DNA of 64,000 bases from Balneola sp. (GTDB taxonomy: Bacteria; Bacteroidota; Rhodothermia; Balneolales; Balneolaceae): positions 239,998 through 303,997 of the forward strand of contig JAEPPZ010000003.1 of assembly GCA_017640785.1 (NCBI GenBank), in the 5' to 3' direction. Positions 53,454 through 61,971 of this stretch are shown here, piece after piece. The notes below the pieces were generated by a model that was not told where the DNA came from, made no database searches, and saw only the letters and a list, made by a program, of their open reading frames with translations. Each line of letters opens with the position of its first letter. The first letter of the stretch is position 1. The position numbers and the translations under genes are program-made.

Positions 53454-53963
53454 TCAGATTTCTTTCAGCACTTTGGGAATCATCATCCACTCCAGCTCAC
53501 ATCCTCCCCATTGTACCTTATCCCAACTAGCTGCATATGAATTAACACAGACTAAAGCAGCAGTAGGCATGCGAATACCGGCAGACCGTTCAGATCCGAT
53601 CAAAGCGCCGGCTGTATCTTCCATTTTAGGATTGTGTCCGACAATCATTACTCGCTCAACTTCTTCATCGGTTGATTGGATGGCTTTCAGATAATCTCTC
53701 ATACTTCCGTAATACAAATCACTGTTCCATGTGATTATACTTTCATCTTCTATCATTCCTTCTACAGCAAGCTGAGAAGTTTCTTTAGCTCTTTGTGCGG
53801 TCGATGAGATGATAATATCCGGAGTTCTTCCTGTCTTTTTTAGAAACTTTCCCATTCTCGGTGCATCTTTTAAACCCCTTTTGGCTAACGGTCTGTCAAA
53901 GTCGTCGAGTCCGGGGTGATCCCAACTAGATTTTGCATGCCTAAGTAATAGTATCTGTTTCAT
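53454..53963 (-). CDS. sixA: SixA-type histidine phosphatase
   Basis: A 169-residue phosphoglycerate-mutase-fold phosphatase. The catalytic His9 is in LLLRHAKSSWDHPG and the second catalytic block is VMIVGHNPKMEDTAGALIG; it also has ADRP-like DFDRPLAKRGLKDAPRMG. SixA dephosphorylates histidine on phosphotransfer proteins such as the ArcB Hpt domain. A hybrid kinase lacking an Hpt domain exists in this window, but any link is speculation. It begins 4 bp after the MATE gene, suggesting co-transcription. Confidence 0.93.
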   Translation of the reverse strand: MKQILLLRHAKSSWDHPGLDDFDRPLAKRGLKDAPRMGKFLKKTGRTPDIIISSTAQRAKETSQLAVEGMIEDESIITWNSDLYYGSMRDYLKAIQSTDEEVERVMIVGHNPKMEDTAGALIGSERSAGIRMPTAALVCVNSYAASWDKVQWGGCELEWMMIPKVLKEI

Positions 53964-53967
53964 GAGC

Positions 53968-55278
53968 TCATTGTTTATGTTGAAATTTTAAGAACAACTC
54001 CTTTTTTGCAAATAATGTTAACGTAACTCCTCTTATAACCATAAAAGATGTCATTGCGATCCATAAAGCATGATTCCCCGCAAAAGGTTTCACTAAATAA
54101 TATACAGGAACGAAAAATATGATCGTAGCAATCAGCATTGAATTTCGCATTGCACCCGTTGAAGTTGCTCCGATGTATACTCCATCCCAAATAAAACAAA
54201 TGCTATTGATCAATGGAGCAATAATTAACCAAATGGCTACTATCATAGCGGTTTCAATGACCAATGGTTTGTCTGTGAAAATGGACAACAACTCGCGATC
54301 AAATACAGCATAAAATAATGTCCCCACAACACCAAATCCCAATCCCCATGCCATACATGTCCAGATAGCTTTCCTCATTTTTTTGAAATCCATAGCTCCC
54401 ACATATTTTCCTACCAAGCTTTCTGCGGCATATGCAAATCCATCAACTGCATAAGCACTTATATACCAAAGTTGAAGTAATATCGTATTCGCAGCCAGCC
54501 ATATATCTCCCATTTCTGCTGAAGATGCAGTAAAAAAGCCATATGAAAAAATAAGACACAAGGTTCTGATAAAAATATCCCTATTCACGCTGAAGAATTT
54601 TTTCAATTCTTCAAGTTCTATAAGATCGCTCCATGAAACTTTAAGTTTTACTTTATTATATGTGCTCATGTATAGAACTATCGCAAGCACAACTGCTAAA
54701 TAACTGGAAAGCAAGCTTCCCCATGCAACGCCGTCAACATTCATTCCAAAATAGAACACAAACGTCAGGTTCAATGCAATATTCAGGATGTTCAGAAATA
54801 TGGTTATGATCATCGGGTATCGTGCATTTTGCATTCCCAGAAACCATCCATTTATAGCGAAAAGACTTAAAGTAGCCGGTGCCGAAAACACTCTGATCTT
54901 GTAGTAAATACGAGTGTATTCTTCTACTTCCGGGGTAGCATCTATTACCCATAATGAAAATTCAATTAAAGGATACTGCAATATTAGTATGGCGGCCGAT
55001 CCTGTCAGCGCTACCAAAAGTACTCTTATCAGAATTACTTTCGTCCTGTGAATGTTTTCTGCACCGTACGCTTGAGCGACCAAACCGGTAGTTCCCATTC
55101 TCAAAAAACCGAATCCCCAAAAAATAAAATCGAAGATTATACTACCAACGGCTATCGCTCCCAGATAATAAACATGTTCTAAATGTCCAATTACTGCTGT
55201 ATCTACTGCTCCCAGCAAGGGCACGGAAATATTGCTGATAATATTAGGTATGGCTAGTTGAAGTACTCTTTTATTCAA
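53968..55278 (-). CDS. MATE-family efflux transporter (DinF type)
   Basis: A 436-residue integral membrane transporter with about twelve helices. It carries the MATE landmarks LAIPNIISNISVPLLGAVDT at the start, FGFLRMGTTGLVAQAYGAEN, and the symmetric second half AAESLVGKYVGAMDFKKMRK. The N-terminal half resembles DinF/NorM-type exporters that use a proton or sodium gradient to export cationic drugs or metabolites. It precedes sixA by 4 bp. No regulator is adjacent. The 170-bp upstream gap shows AT-rich DNA without clear sites. Confidence 0.93.
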   Translation of the reverse strand: MNKRVLQLAIPNIISNISVPLLGAVDTAVIGHLEHVYYLGAIAVGSIIFDFIFWGFGFLRMGTTGLVAQAYGAENIHRTKVILIRVLLVALTGSAAILILQYPLIEFSLWVIDATPEVEEYTRIYYKIRVFSAPATLSLFAINGWFLGMQNARYPMIITIFLNILNIALNLTFVFYFGMNVDGVAWGSLLSSYLAVVLAIVLYMSTYNKVKLKVSWSDLIELEELKKFFSVNRDIFIRTLCLIFSYGFFTASSAEMGDIWLAANTILLQLWYISAYAVDGFAYAAESLVGKYVGAMDFKKMRKAIWTCMAWGLGFGVVGTLFYAVFDRELLSIFTDKPLVIETAMIVAIWLIIAPLINSICFIWDGVYIGATSTGAMRNSMLIATIIFFVPVYYLVKPFAGNHALWIAMTSFMVIRGVTLTLFAKKELFLKFQHKQ

Positions 55279-55449
55279 ATGATTTTTGTTTTTTTACGTA
55301 ATAAAAACACCTTTAATGCAAAGCAGACATTACTTAATTACAGATTTACATTTACATCAATTACAACGGTTGCATATATATAGGTGCGAATGTATTTTTA
55401 CCCTCTCAAAGTTCCAAAATTCTTTACAATTAACTGACTTTTATTTCAA

Positions 55450-55926
55450 ATGAATATTGATACACGCAATAAAGTTTTAAGCATCGTTTTAGGGATCGTA
55501 ATTTTAGCCCTTTCCTGGTTGCTATATGATTCAATCGTTACACCATACCAAGAAGTTCTTGAGCGTGAGGCTATGACTGAGCGTGTTCGCTATCATATGA
55601 ACACTGTTAAAGACGTTCTTATTCAATATGATGTACGTTACGGAAAGTATCCACCTGCTGAAGGAGGACTCGATTCTGTAGTTCAATTTGTTCAAACAGA
55701 TTCTGCACTGATTTCAATTTCTGATAGCTTGCTTTCTTATAAAGGGGAGCCAATTCCTGCAGGTCAACTGATTTACTCACCAAGAGATCAACAACGTTTT
55801 ATCTATTCTGTAAATGACACTATTCGTCCTCCTTTGTATTTGCTTGAAGATCCAAGTGAAGATTATGACGATGAAATAGGTAGTTTATCCAGAACCACAA
55901 TGAGAAACGCTCCTAGCTGGAATTAA
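55450..55926 (+). CDS. Membrane-anchored protein of unknown function
   Basis: A 158-residue protein with one N-terminal membrane helix (about residues 9-27, VLSIVLGIVILALSWLLYD) and the remainder in the periplasm. The sequence YDVRYGKYPPAEGGLDSVVQ near residue 60 and the overall layout are reminiscent of pseudopilins (GspG-like), but the prepilin-peptidase cleavage motif is not present. No assignment. Its stop overlaps the start of the DUF3822 gene by one base, so the two are co-translated and probably act together. Confidence 0.7.
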   Translation: MNIDTRNKVLSIVLGIVILALSWLLYDSIVTPYQEVLEREAMTERVRYHMNTVKDVLIQYDVRYGKYPPAEGGLDSVVQFVQTDSALISISDSLLSYKGEPIPAGQLIYSPRDQQRFIYSVNDTIRPPLYLLEDPSEDYDDEIGSLSRTTMRNAPSWN

Positions 55927-56786
55927 TGAGCGAATCCACCTCCAATTTAGGTGTTTGTTTTTTTGCTGATCGTCTTTTTTATGCTCTCAACGATCCGCAG
56001 AACAGCAAACACCTTTTTCGTATAGGCTCATTTGACTTTAATTTTGATGTAAATCGAGCCATTACTACACGAAATGAAGAGTACTTTCCTATCCTCCAGA
56101 CAACTTTTGAGCGCATTTTCAAAGAGAATAGTATTCAATCTGTTCGCGCGCTAACACATCCCGGAGAAGAATGCTGGACAGCACTTCCCAAAGTTGTGTA
56201 CGATAATGCCGACGAACGAGAAGATCATCTTTCAATTTTAATGAAAGGTATTGATCGCGAAGATGTAGAACCTACATGGCACGGATTGAGCAAGTCTTCC
56301 TTTAAGTTTCTTTGCCTGAGAAGAAGAGCAGTTATGCAGGGGTTCAATGACCTCACTGAAAGAATTGCAATTACTGATTTTGCCAGCGATTTTGAGATTG
56401 CACAGAAATGGTCAGCTTTTCAAAAACCCGGCGGTTCGTTTCTGATGGTAGGCTGTCACAAAAACGTATTAACAGTGACTTCTTTTATGTTAGGAAAATT
56501 CAGAGCAGCAACTTACTTCCAGTTCGATCAAATTTCTGATGCCCCTTACCATTGGTTACAGCAAGCTACTAATTCTTCCTGGATGAATGGTTTACATGAA
56601 AACATATTTTTATTCGGACACCATACTCATGAAACTGAACAAACACTTCAAAGTTTCTGGGACCCATCTTCTGAAATTACACACTTGAATTCTTTAGAGT
56701 CTATCGGCGTTGAAGCAGAAGAAGAAACTTACGGATTTGATCTGGCAGCAGCTTTTCCGGCTATTCTGTTGAGCCTGGATTTCTGA
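55926..56786 (+). CDS. DUF3822-family protein
   Basis: A 286-residue soluble protein of the DUF3822 type, which is conserved in Bacteroidota next to rsmD and coaD. It has a helix/strand pattern with LGVCFFADRLFYALNDPQ at the start and ILFGHHTHETEQTLQSFWD-like FLFGHHTHETEQTLQSFW near the C-terminus. The function of DUF3822 is not known. It sits immediately after the membrane-anchored gene and before rsmD, from which a palindrome at 56801 separates it. The gene order is the usual one for the phylum. Confidence 0.85.
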   Translation: MSESTSNLGVCFFADRLFYALNDPQNSKHLFRIGSFDFNFDVNRAITTRNEEYFPILQTTFERIFKENSIQSVRALTHPGEECWTALPKVVYDNADEREDHLSILMKGIDREDVEPTWHGLSKSSFKFLCLRRRAVMQGFNDLTERIAITDFASDFEIAQKWSAFQKPGGSFLMVGCHKNVLTVTSFMLGKFRAATYFQFDQISDAPYHWLQQATNSSWMNGLHENIFLFGHHTHETEQTLQSFWDPSSEITHLNSLESIGVEAEEETYGFDLAAAFPAILLSLDF

Positions 56787-56800
56787 CCTTACAAAAACCA

Positions 56801-56853
56801 AACTATAACACCATCACACTATAACACTTCTTTAGTGTGATGGTGTTATAGTT
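56801..56853. repeat. 21-bp perfect inverted repeat before rsmD
   Basis: Arms at 56801-56821 and 56833-56853 are perfectly complementary over 21 bp with an 11-nt loop. They contain the TAACACC/GGTGTTA unit also seen in the hairpin at 565-610. It lies between DUF3822 and rsmD. The absence of a T-run argues against a simple terminator, though partial attenuation is possible. Confidence 0.8.
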
Positions 56854-56883
56854 GTTTCCTTATATTTACTCAAAAATTACTTC

Positions 56884-57435
56884 ATGCGAATAATTACCGG
56901 AAAACTTAAAGGACGCCGATTTTCAATTCCAAAAGGACTGGATGTACGTCCAACTACCGATCGAACCAAAGAAAGCATCTTTAACAAGATCGTAGCTTAC
57001 AAATATCTGGAAAACTCTGTGATACTGGATCTTTTTGGCGGTTCAGGGAATCTGGGATTTGAAGCAATTTCCCGCGGAGCCAAGCAGGTTACTTTCGTCG
57101 ATATTAAACCGGAGAATATTAAACTGATTGAAAAAGTAGCTACTGATTTCGAGATCGAAAAGAATATCAGAACCGTGGTTTCGGATGTTCAGCAGTTTTT
57201 AGAAAACAGAACTATGAGTTACGATTTTATTTTCTGCGACCCTCCTTACTGGTATGAATGGATGGATGAGATGATCGCAGAAATTATTGATAATGATTGG
57301 CTGAATGAAGATGGATGGTTTATTCTGGAACATGATAAATATCATAATTACGAAAAGCATCCCCATCATTTCTTCAGCAAAGCTTACGGAAGAACAACCG
57401 TTAGTATTTTTGAAAAGCATCCGGTAGAGAAATGA
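56884..57435 (+). CDS. rsmD: 16S rRNA (guanine-966) N2-methyltransferase RsmD
   Basis: Methylates G966 of 16S rRNA in the assembled 30S subunit. 183 residues. Seen are RIITGKLKGRRFSIPKGLDV at the N-terminus with RPTTDRTKESIFN, the SAM-binding ILDLFGGSGNLGFEAISRGA, and the catalytic DPPY motif in IFCDPPYWYEW. Standard family order and length. It overlaps the next gene by 4 bp and is in the usual rsmD-coaD neighbourhood, here interrupted by a secreted protein gene. Confidence 0.95.
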   Translation: MRIITGKLKGRRFSIPKGLDVRPTTDRTKESIFNKIVAYKYLENSVILDLFGGSGNLGFEAISRGAKQVTFVDIKPENIKLIEKVATDFEIEKNIRTVVSDVQQFLENRTMSYDFIFCDPPYWYEWMDEMIAEIIDNDWLNEDGWFILEHDKYHNYEKHPHHFFSKAYGRTTVSIFEKHPVEK

Positions 57436-58196
57436 GATTTCTTATTACTATTAACTTCATTTTATTCGCTTCAATGAGTTTGATAGCTCAAAATGATGAA
57501 ATGACGTTGTTAGTTAACAGGATAGATCTTGATAGAAACAATATCGAAAAGAGAGAATATGAAGCTTTTGTTAAAATAAATGATGAATTCTATCCTGGAA
57601 GCTTTTACTTCAAAGGAACAACCTTTTCCACACCATATTCGCCCTGTTATTGCTGGAAACTTTTTCTTGAAGATTCTACTCTTATAGAAATCTCTCTTAC
57701 AGATGATAAAGGAAGTAAAGTCATTAATAAATATACAGAAACTCTACAACCGGGAGCATATAAAATAGAAGTAGATAATCTTTTGCCAATTGAAAAATCA
57801 TCGTTCTTTTATCTGCAAGTTAAATCAAAATATAAGACCTCAACAATTCAATTTTATGTTTGGGGTCCAGCAGGATTAGCTCCAATAGATGCTTTCATTG
57901 TTAAAAATCTTGAAACATCTACTATTTTGAGCGATTCACTTTCGTTACAAACGACAATTAATAAGAAATCTAAAACTCACTTTGATGGTTGGCTATTAAA
58001 TGTGCCTTCTTTTAGGCCTGTTGTATTTCAACTTTTTTCAGAAAATGACACTCTCTCAGAATCCTATCAATCAATGGCTCTTCATTCAGGTTTGTATGAG
58101 GTTTTATTAGACTCTTCAGTAACTTCCGGTAAATATCGTTTGGTAATAGAAAGTTATGATGCTAAACTTGAAGAAGTATTTACATTAATCAGGTAA
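57432..58196 (+). CDS. Secreted protein of unknown function
   Basis: A 254-residue exported protein with a signal peptide (1-19, ending SLIAQ) and no lipobox. The mature part is beta-rich with blocks KGTTFSTPYSPCYCWKLFLE, GAYKIEVDNLLPIEKSSFFY and SGKYRLVIESYDAKLEEVF, which are compatible with two beta-sandwich domains. One short Cys pair (CYC) near residue 74 may bind metal or form a disulfide. No family is recognised. Its ATG overlaps rsmD by 4 bp and its end is 9 bp before coaD, so it is part of the same operon even though a secreted protein there is unexpected. Confidence 0.75.
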   Translation: MRFLITINFILFASMSLIAQNDEMTLLVNRIDLDRNNIEKREYEAFVKINDEFYPGSFYFKGTTFSTPYSPCYCWKLFLEDSTLIEISLTDDKGSKVINKYTETLQPGAYKIEVDNLLPIEKSSFFYLQVKSKYKTSTIQFYVWGPAGLAPIDAFIVKNLETSTILSDSLSLQTTINKKSKTHFDGWLLNVPSFRPVVFQLFSENDTLSESYQSMALHSGLYEVLLDSSVTSGKYRLVIESYDAKLEEVFTLIR

Positions 58197-58205
58197 ATCA
58201 ATCCC

Positions 58206-58697
58206 ATGAAACACATTGCCTTATATCCCGGTTCTTTTGATCCCATCACATTCGGACATCTAGATATTTTAGAACGTGCCACCAATCTTTTTGATAAGGT
58301 TTTGGTTACTGTAGCTGTAAATCACCGAAAGAATGCGATTTTTTCAGGAGATGAAAGAGTGGAACTCATCAAAGAGTGTCTGAAGGGAAAAGAATGGGCA
58401 AAAAATGTGGAAGTAGATCAGTTTACAGGGTTGCTTGTAAATCACGCCAAGAAAGTAAAAGCGAATACACTTATCCGAGGCGTTCGACAAATTTCTGACT
58501 TTGAATACGAATTCCGAATGGCGCTTACCAACAAAAGGTTAGCCCCGGAAGTAGACACCGTATTTCTAATGCCCGATGAACATTTTACTTTCATTTCGGC
58601 CTCGCTGGTAAAAGAAGTCGCCCACTGGAATGGAGATCTTTCATCCTTTGTGCCCGAACGTGTTGCAAAAGCTCTGCTAGAGAAATTGAATAAATAG
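58206..58697 (+). CDS. coaD: Pantetheine-phosphate adenylyltransferase
   Basis: Fourth step of coenzyme A synthesis: joins ATP and 4'-phosphopantetheine to dephospho-CoA. 163 residues. Seen are the nucleotidyltransferase motif ALYPGSFDPITFGHLDI (TFGH), then LIRGVRQISDFEYEFRMAL, and the C-terminal FISASLVKEVAHWNGDLSSF. Standard family length. It is the last gene of the cluster; a near-palindrome at 58710-58733 follows and may end the transcript. Confidence 0.97.
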   Translation: MKHIALYPGSFDPITFGHLDILERATNLFDKVLVTVAVNHRKNAIFSGDERVELIKECLKGKEWAKNVEVDQFTGLLVNHAKKVKANTLIRGVRQISDFEYEFRMALTNKRLAPEVDTVFLMPDEHFTFISASLVKEVAHWNGDLSSFVPERVAKALLEKLNK

Positions 58698-58709
58698 TTA
58701 TGTCTTGTT

Positions 58710-58733
58710 AAGCAGAACCTTAAGGATCTGCTT
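58710..58733 (+). terminator. Hairpin after coaD, weak terminator candidate
   Basis: AAGCAGA (58710-58716) and TCTGCTT (58727-58733) flank the palindrome CCTTAAGG (58718-58725). The stem would be about 7 bp plus the inner palindrome. No T-run follows, so termination is only possible rather than likely. Confidence 0.4.
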
Positions 58734-58870
58734 GCTTAACCCTCTCATATTCATCTTGTTGTTATTTCGTATTTGAAGTTTGTTTTTTGTTCTTGAAATA
58801 TTGTTTCCCTTTTATCTAACTATTTGGGATTTTCCGCCTGCACAAAAATTACACTCCAATCATCCCAAGT

Positions 58871-60064
58871 ATGATATCCAACAGGGCACAAAACCTTCAG
58901 CCATCAGAAACTTTAAAGATTACCGGAAAAGCCAAAGAACTAAAAAGACAGGGTAAGTCTGTAGTTTCCCTCAGCGCCGGAGAACCTGACTTCAAAACTC
59001 CGCGACACATTTGCGATGCAGCTATAAAAGCAATTAATGATGGATTTCACGGATATACGATGAATACCGGAACTCCGGAATTACGTGAAGCTATCGTTGC
59101 AAAATTGAAAAGAGATAATGGTTTAGATTACGATCCGTCACAGATTATCTGCTCAAATGGTGCGAAACAATCGGTTGGTTTTGGTTTATTGGCTATCGTA
59201 AACAAAGGAGATGAAGTAATTATTCCTGCTCCGTTCTGGGTTTCTTATCCTGAAATGGTTCGTTTGGCAGAAGGAGAATCTGTGCTTGTAAGAACTTCTT
59301 TTGAAAATGACTTTAAGCTTACGCCACAACAACTTGAAGATTCTATTACGGATAAAACGAAAGCAATCATTCTATGCTCGCCTTCAAATCCTACAGGCGC
59401 TTGCTACTCCAAAGAAGAACTGGAAGGTTTGGCAAACGTACTTCGTAATTACCCTGAAATTTATATTGTTTCGGACGAGATCTATGAGTACATCGTTTTT
59501 GACGGCGATCATGTCAGTATTTTAAATGTAGCCCCGGATCTTAAAGATCGTGTGTTATTAGTGAACGGGTTTTCCAAAGGGTTTGCAATGACTGGCTGGA
59601 GATTGGGCTACCTTGCCGCAAGTAATGAAGTTGTAAGCGCTGTGTCCAAGATTCAAAGTCAGGAAACTTCTGCACCTTCTTCCATATCTCAAAAAGCAGC
59701 AGAAGCAGCATATAATGGCTCGTTAGATGAAGTAATGGCCATGCGTGATCAGTTTAAAAAGCGTCGCGATTTCATGGTTGATGCCCTGAATGCTATTGAA
59801 GGAGTAAGTTGTTTCTCGCCCGGTGGAGCTTTTTATGTATTTCCTGATATCTCTCATTATCTGAATTCTGAAAAACCGGACGGAAGTAAGATTGAAACCT
59901 CAACAGAACTTTGTATGTACTTGCTGGAAGAATTCGGATTAGCTCTGGTTCCGGGAGATGCTTTTGGCGAACCGAACGGATTGAGAATGAGTTACGCAGC
60001 ATCGATGAATGATCTTGAAGATGCGATGGAGAGATTTAGAAAGGGATTGGCGAGTTTGGGGTAA
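58871..60064 (+). CDS. Aspartate aminotransferase-like PLP enzyme (class I)
   Basis: A 397-residue fold-type I aminotransferase, most like aspartate aminotransferase. PLP-binding Lys236 is in VNGFSKGFAMTGWRLGY; earlier landmarks are VSLSAGEPDFKTPRHICDAA, SNGAKQSVGFGLLAIVN, CSPSNPTGACYSKEEL and VSDEIYEYIVF, and the substrate-carboxylate Arg is in NGLRMSYAAS. This class includes aspC and related enzymes with overlapping specificities. It stands alone after coaD, preceded by a 173-bp region where I see no defined site. Confidence 0.93.
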   Translation: MISNRAQNLQPSETLKITGKAKELKRQGKSVVSLSAGEPDFKTPRHICDAAIKAINDGFHGYTMNTGTPELREAIVAKLKRDNGLDYDPSQIICSNGAKQSVGFGLLAIVNKGDEVIIPAPFWVSYPEMVRLAEGESVLVRTSFENDFKLTPQQLEDSITDKTKAIILCSPSNPTGACYSKEELEGLANVLRNYPEIYIVSDEIYEYIVFDGDHVSILNVAPDLKDRVLLVNGFSKGFAMTGWRLGYLAASNEVVSAVSKIQSQETSAPSSISQKAAEAAYNGSLDEVMAMRDQFKKRRDFMVDALNAIEGVSCFSPGGAFYVFPDISHYLNSEKPDGSKIETSTELCMYLLEEFGLALVPGDAFGEPNGLRMSYAASMNDLEDAMERFRKGLASLG

Positions 60065-60082
60065 TAGATAATCCAATAAAAT

Positions 60083-60170
60083 TTGAAACAGAATTATCAA
60101 GATTTCTGGATTTACAGAATTTAGTTCCCTTAATTGTACTAATTCTTTAATTCTATAAATTCTGCTTCAA
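60083..60170. repeat. Intergenic inverted repeat
   Basis: TTGAAACAGAATT (60083-60095) and its reverse complement AATTCTGCTTCAA (60158-60170) match at 12 of 13 positions. Between them are further AATTC-type tracts that could pair more weakly. The element fills the gap between the aminotransferase and AlkD-like genes. No coding sequence inside. Confidence 0.5.
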
Positions 60171-60180
60171 CCACCTTTGT

Positions 60181-60957
60181 ATGCCCTACAAACCTCTTAA
60201 ACTTTGGTTCGATAAAGAACTTGCAGAACAGCTTTCGGAAAAACTGATTTCTGTTAGATCTGATTTTAACTCAACTTCTTTCATCAAAAAAGTAGCTACA
60301 GGTGTTGATGGACTGGAACTTAAAGACAGAGTCGAGTTAATAGCCGATGAACTAAACAACCATTTGGAAGATGATTACCCGAAACAAGTTGAAGTTTTGC
60401 TTCAAATAATTGGGCCGGAAAACGATGAAGAAACCGGAATGTTCAAAGAATATTACTGGATGATGCCCATTGCAAAATTTGTAGAAAAGTATGGGTTAGA
60501 TCACTTTGATATTTCCATGAGAGCTATAGAAGAGATCACCAAGAGAAATACCGGTGAATACGCCATTCGCCCTTTTATTGAAAAATATCCGGAACAAACA
60601 ATGGCAAGAATGAGAATCTGGTCGTTGGATTCCAATAAACACATCCGAAGGTTATCAAGTGAAGGCGGTCGGCCGAGATTGCCCTGGGCCACCAAACTTC
60701 AAATGTTTATAGATGACCCAAATCCATTATTTCCTATTCTGGAAAACCTTGAAGATGATCCTTCTAAATACGTTCAGAAATCTGTAGCTAACTGCCTGAA
60801 TGATATTTTGAAAGACAATCCTGAAGTTGCCAAAAAGATTATCGAAAAATGGAGTATAGATGCTACAAAAGATAGAATATGGATCATCAAACACGCACTC
60901 AGAAATCTTCGGAAAAAGAATGATGAATGGGCTTTAAGCTTGATAAATAATTTCTGA
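60181..60957 (+). CDS. AlkD-like DNA alkylation repair protein (HEAT repeats)
   Basis: A 258-residue all-helical protein of the AlkD/AlkC glycosylase family, which removes 3-methyladenine and 7-methylguanine by capturing DNA on a HEAT-repeat surface. The family core is visible in YYWMMPIAKFVEKYGLDHFD and MARMRIWSLDSNKHIRRLSS followed by EGGRPRLPW, where the Trp-Asp-Arg positions match the active-site region. No signal peptide. It is separate from the toxin-antitoxin pair by about 40 bp. Assignment as an active glycosylase is by similarity. Confidence 0.87.
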   Translation: MPYKPLKLWFDKELAEQLSEKLISVRSDFNSTSFIKKVATGVDGLELKDRVELIADELNNHLEDDYPKQVEVLLQIIGPENDEETGMFKEYYWMMPIAKFVEKYGLDHFDISMRAIEEITKRNTGEYAIRPFIEKYPEQTMARMRIWSLDSNKHIRRLSSEGGRPRLPWATKLQMFIDDPNPLFPILENLEDDPSKYVQKSVANCLNDILKDNPEVAKKIIEKWSIDATKDRIWIIKHALRNLRKKNDEWALSLINNF

Positions 60958-60999
60958 TCAATTTTTGTAAGTAATATTACGATTATTGATATTGTAGTT

Positions 61000-61221
61000 A
61001 TGGACTCTTATAAAAAAATAATCAAAATCGATTCTTCTAAGAGATTTGGAAAACCTTGTATCCGAGATACACGAATTTCAGTTTACGATGTTTTAGCTTG
61101 GTTAGCCAAGGATATGTCGAAAGAAAAAATTATAGAGGATTTTCCGGAGCTTACAGAAGAGGATATCAAGGCATGCCTTTCTTTTGCTGCCGATCGAGAA
61201 CATAATATTCGAGTTGCTTAA
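61000..61221 (+). CDS. DUF433-type antitoxin (probable)
   Basis: A 73-residue DUF433 protein: KRFGKPCIRDTRISVYDVLA, then EKIIEDFPELTEEDIKACLS, a winged-helix-like fold. DUF433 proteins are the antitoxins of pairs in which the toxin is a DUF5615 PIN-like protein. Its stop codon overlaps the next ATG by one base, and the order antitoxin then toxin is the usual one. Role as an antitoxin is inferred from the partner. Confidence 0.88.
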   Translation: MDSYKKIIKIDSSKRFGKPCIRDTRISVYDVLAWLAKDMSKEKIIEDFPELTEEDIKACLSFAADREHNIRVA

Positions 61222-61550
61222 TGAAGCTACTCCTGGATCAGAATATTTCCTATAGAGTAGCAAAAAATTTTGAGCATCCGGACCTGCAATTTGTTCACGT
61301 TAATGAAGTAAGATTGCAAAATAAGCCTGACCTTGAAATATGGGAATTTGCAAAAAGAAACGACTTTACTATTGTCACATTTGATGGTGATTTTTATGAA
61401 CTGCAAACACTTAATGGATTCCCTCCGAAAATAATATGGTTGAGATTTGGTAATACAACTAGAGACCAACTTAGTACCATTTTAAAAATTCATATTGACA
61501 CCATAAAAAGCTTTATAAAATCTGAAATAGGTTGTCTTGAACTATATTAA
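61221..61550 (+). CDS. DUF5615 PIN-like toxin (probable)
   Basis: A 109-residue PIN-fold-like protein of the DUF5615 type. Acidic residues that could form the nuclease centre are Asp6 (LLLDQNISYRVAKN), then Asp45-51 region (NKPDLEIWEFAKRNDFTIVT) and Asp59 (FDGDFYEL). Such proteins are thought to be ribonuclease toxins paired with DUF433. It is translationally coupled to the upstream antitoxin gene and is the second half of a small type II toxin-antitoxin module that may have been acquired horizontally. Confidence 0.85.
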   Translation: MKLLLDQNISYRVAKNFEHPDLQFVHVNEVRLQNKPDLEIWEFAKRNDFTIVTFDGDFYELQTLNGFPPKIIWLRFGNTTRDQLSTILKIHIDTIKSFIKSEIGCLELY

Positions 61551-61560
61551 CTAAAAACTC

Positions 61561-61923
61561 ATGGAACTAGCAGCTAAAATACTCATCGGATTTGTAGCAT
61601 TTCTACACCTTTATTTTCTGTGGCTGGAAATGTTTGCATGGACAACCCGTGCAAAGAAAGTATTCACGGGATTTTCACCTGATTTCTTCGACAAAACTAA
61701 AAACATGGCCGCCAATCAAGGGCTTTATAATGGGTTTCTTGCAGCCGGTCTAATTTGGTCCTTTTTTATAGAAAACCCTTATTGGTGGTTCAATGTGGGC
61801 TTATTTTTTCTGAGCTGTGTAGCAGTCGCAGGAATCTTTGGAGCTGCAACAGTCAGCAAAAAGATCTTTTTTGTGCAAGGATTACCTGCACTTATCGGAA
61901 TTCTTTTACTAATATTTGTTTGA
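61561..61923 (+). CDS. DUF1304-family membrane protein
   Basis: A 120-residue protein with four membrane helices: about residues 4-24, 52-70, 76-96 and 100-119. Motifs are HLYFLWLEMFAWTTRAKKVF and NQGLYNGFLAAGLIWSFF, typical of DUF1304 (YqjF-like) proteins, whose function is not known. It lies 10 bp after the toxin gene and 48 bp before the DUF1835 gene. Confidence 0.9.
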   Translation: MELAAKILIGFVAFLHLYFLWLEMFAWTTRAKKVFTGFSPDFFDKTKNMAANQGLYNGFLAAGLIWSFFIENPYWWFNVGLFFLSCVAVAGIFGAATVSKKIFFVQGLPALIGILLLIFV

Positions 61924-61971
61924 GCTATGAGCAGAAATCGCTTCATTTTTCTTAAAAACTTATAAACAGAT

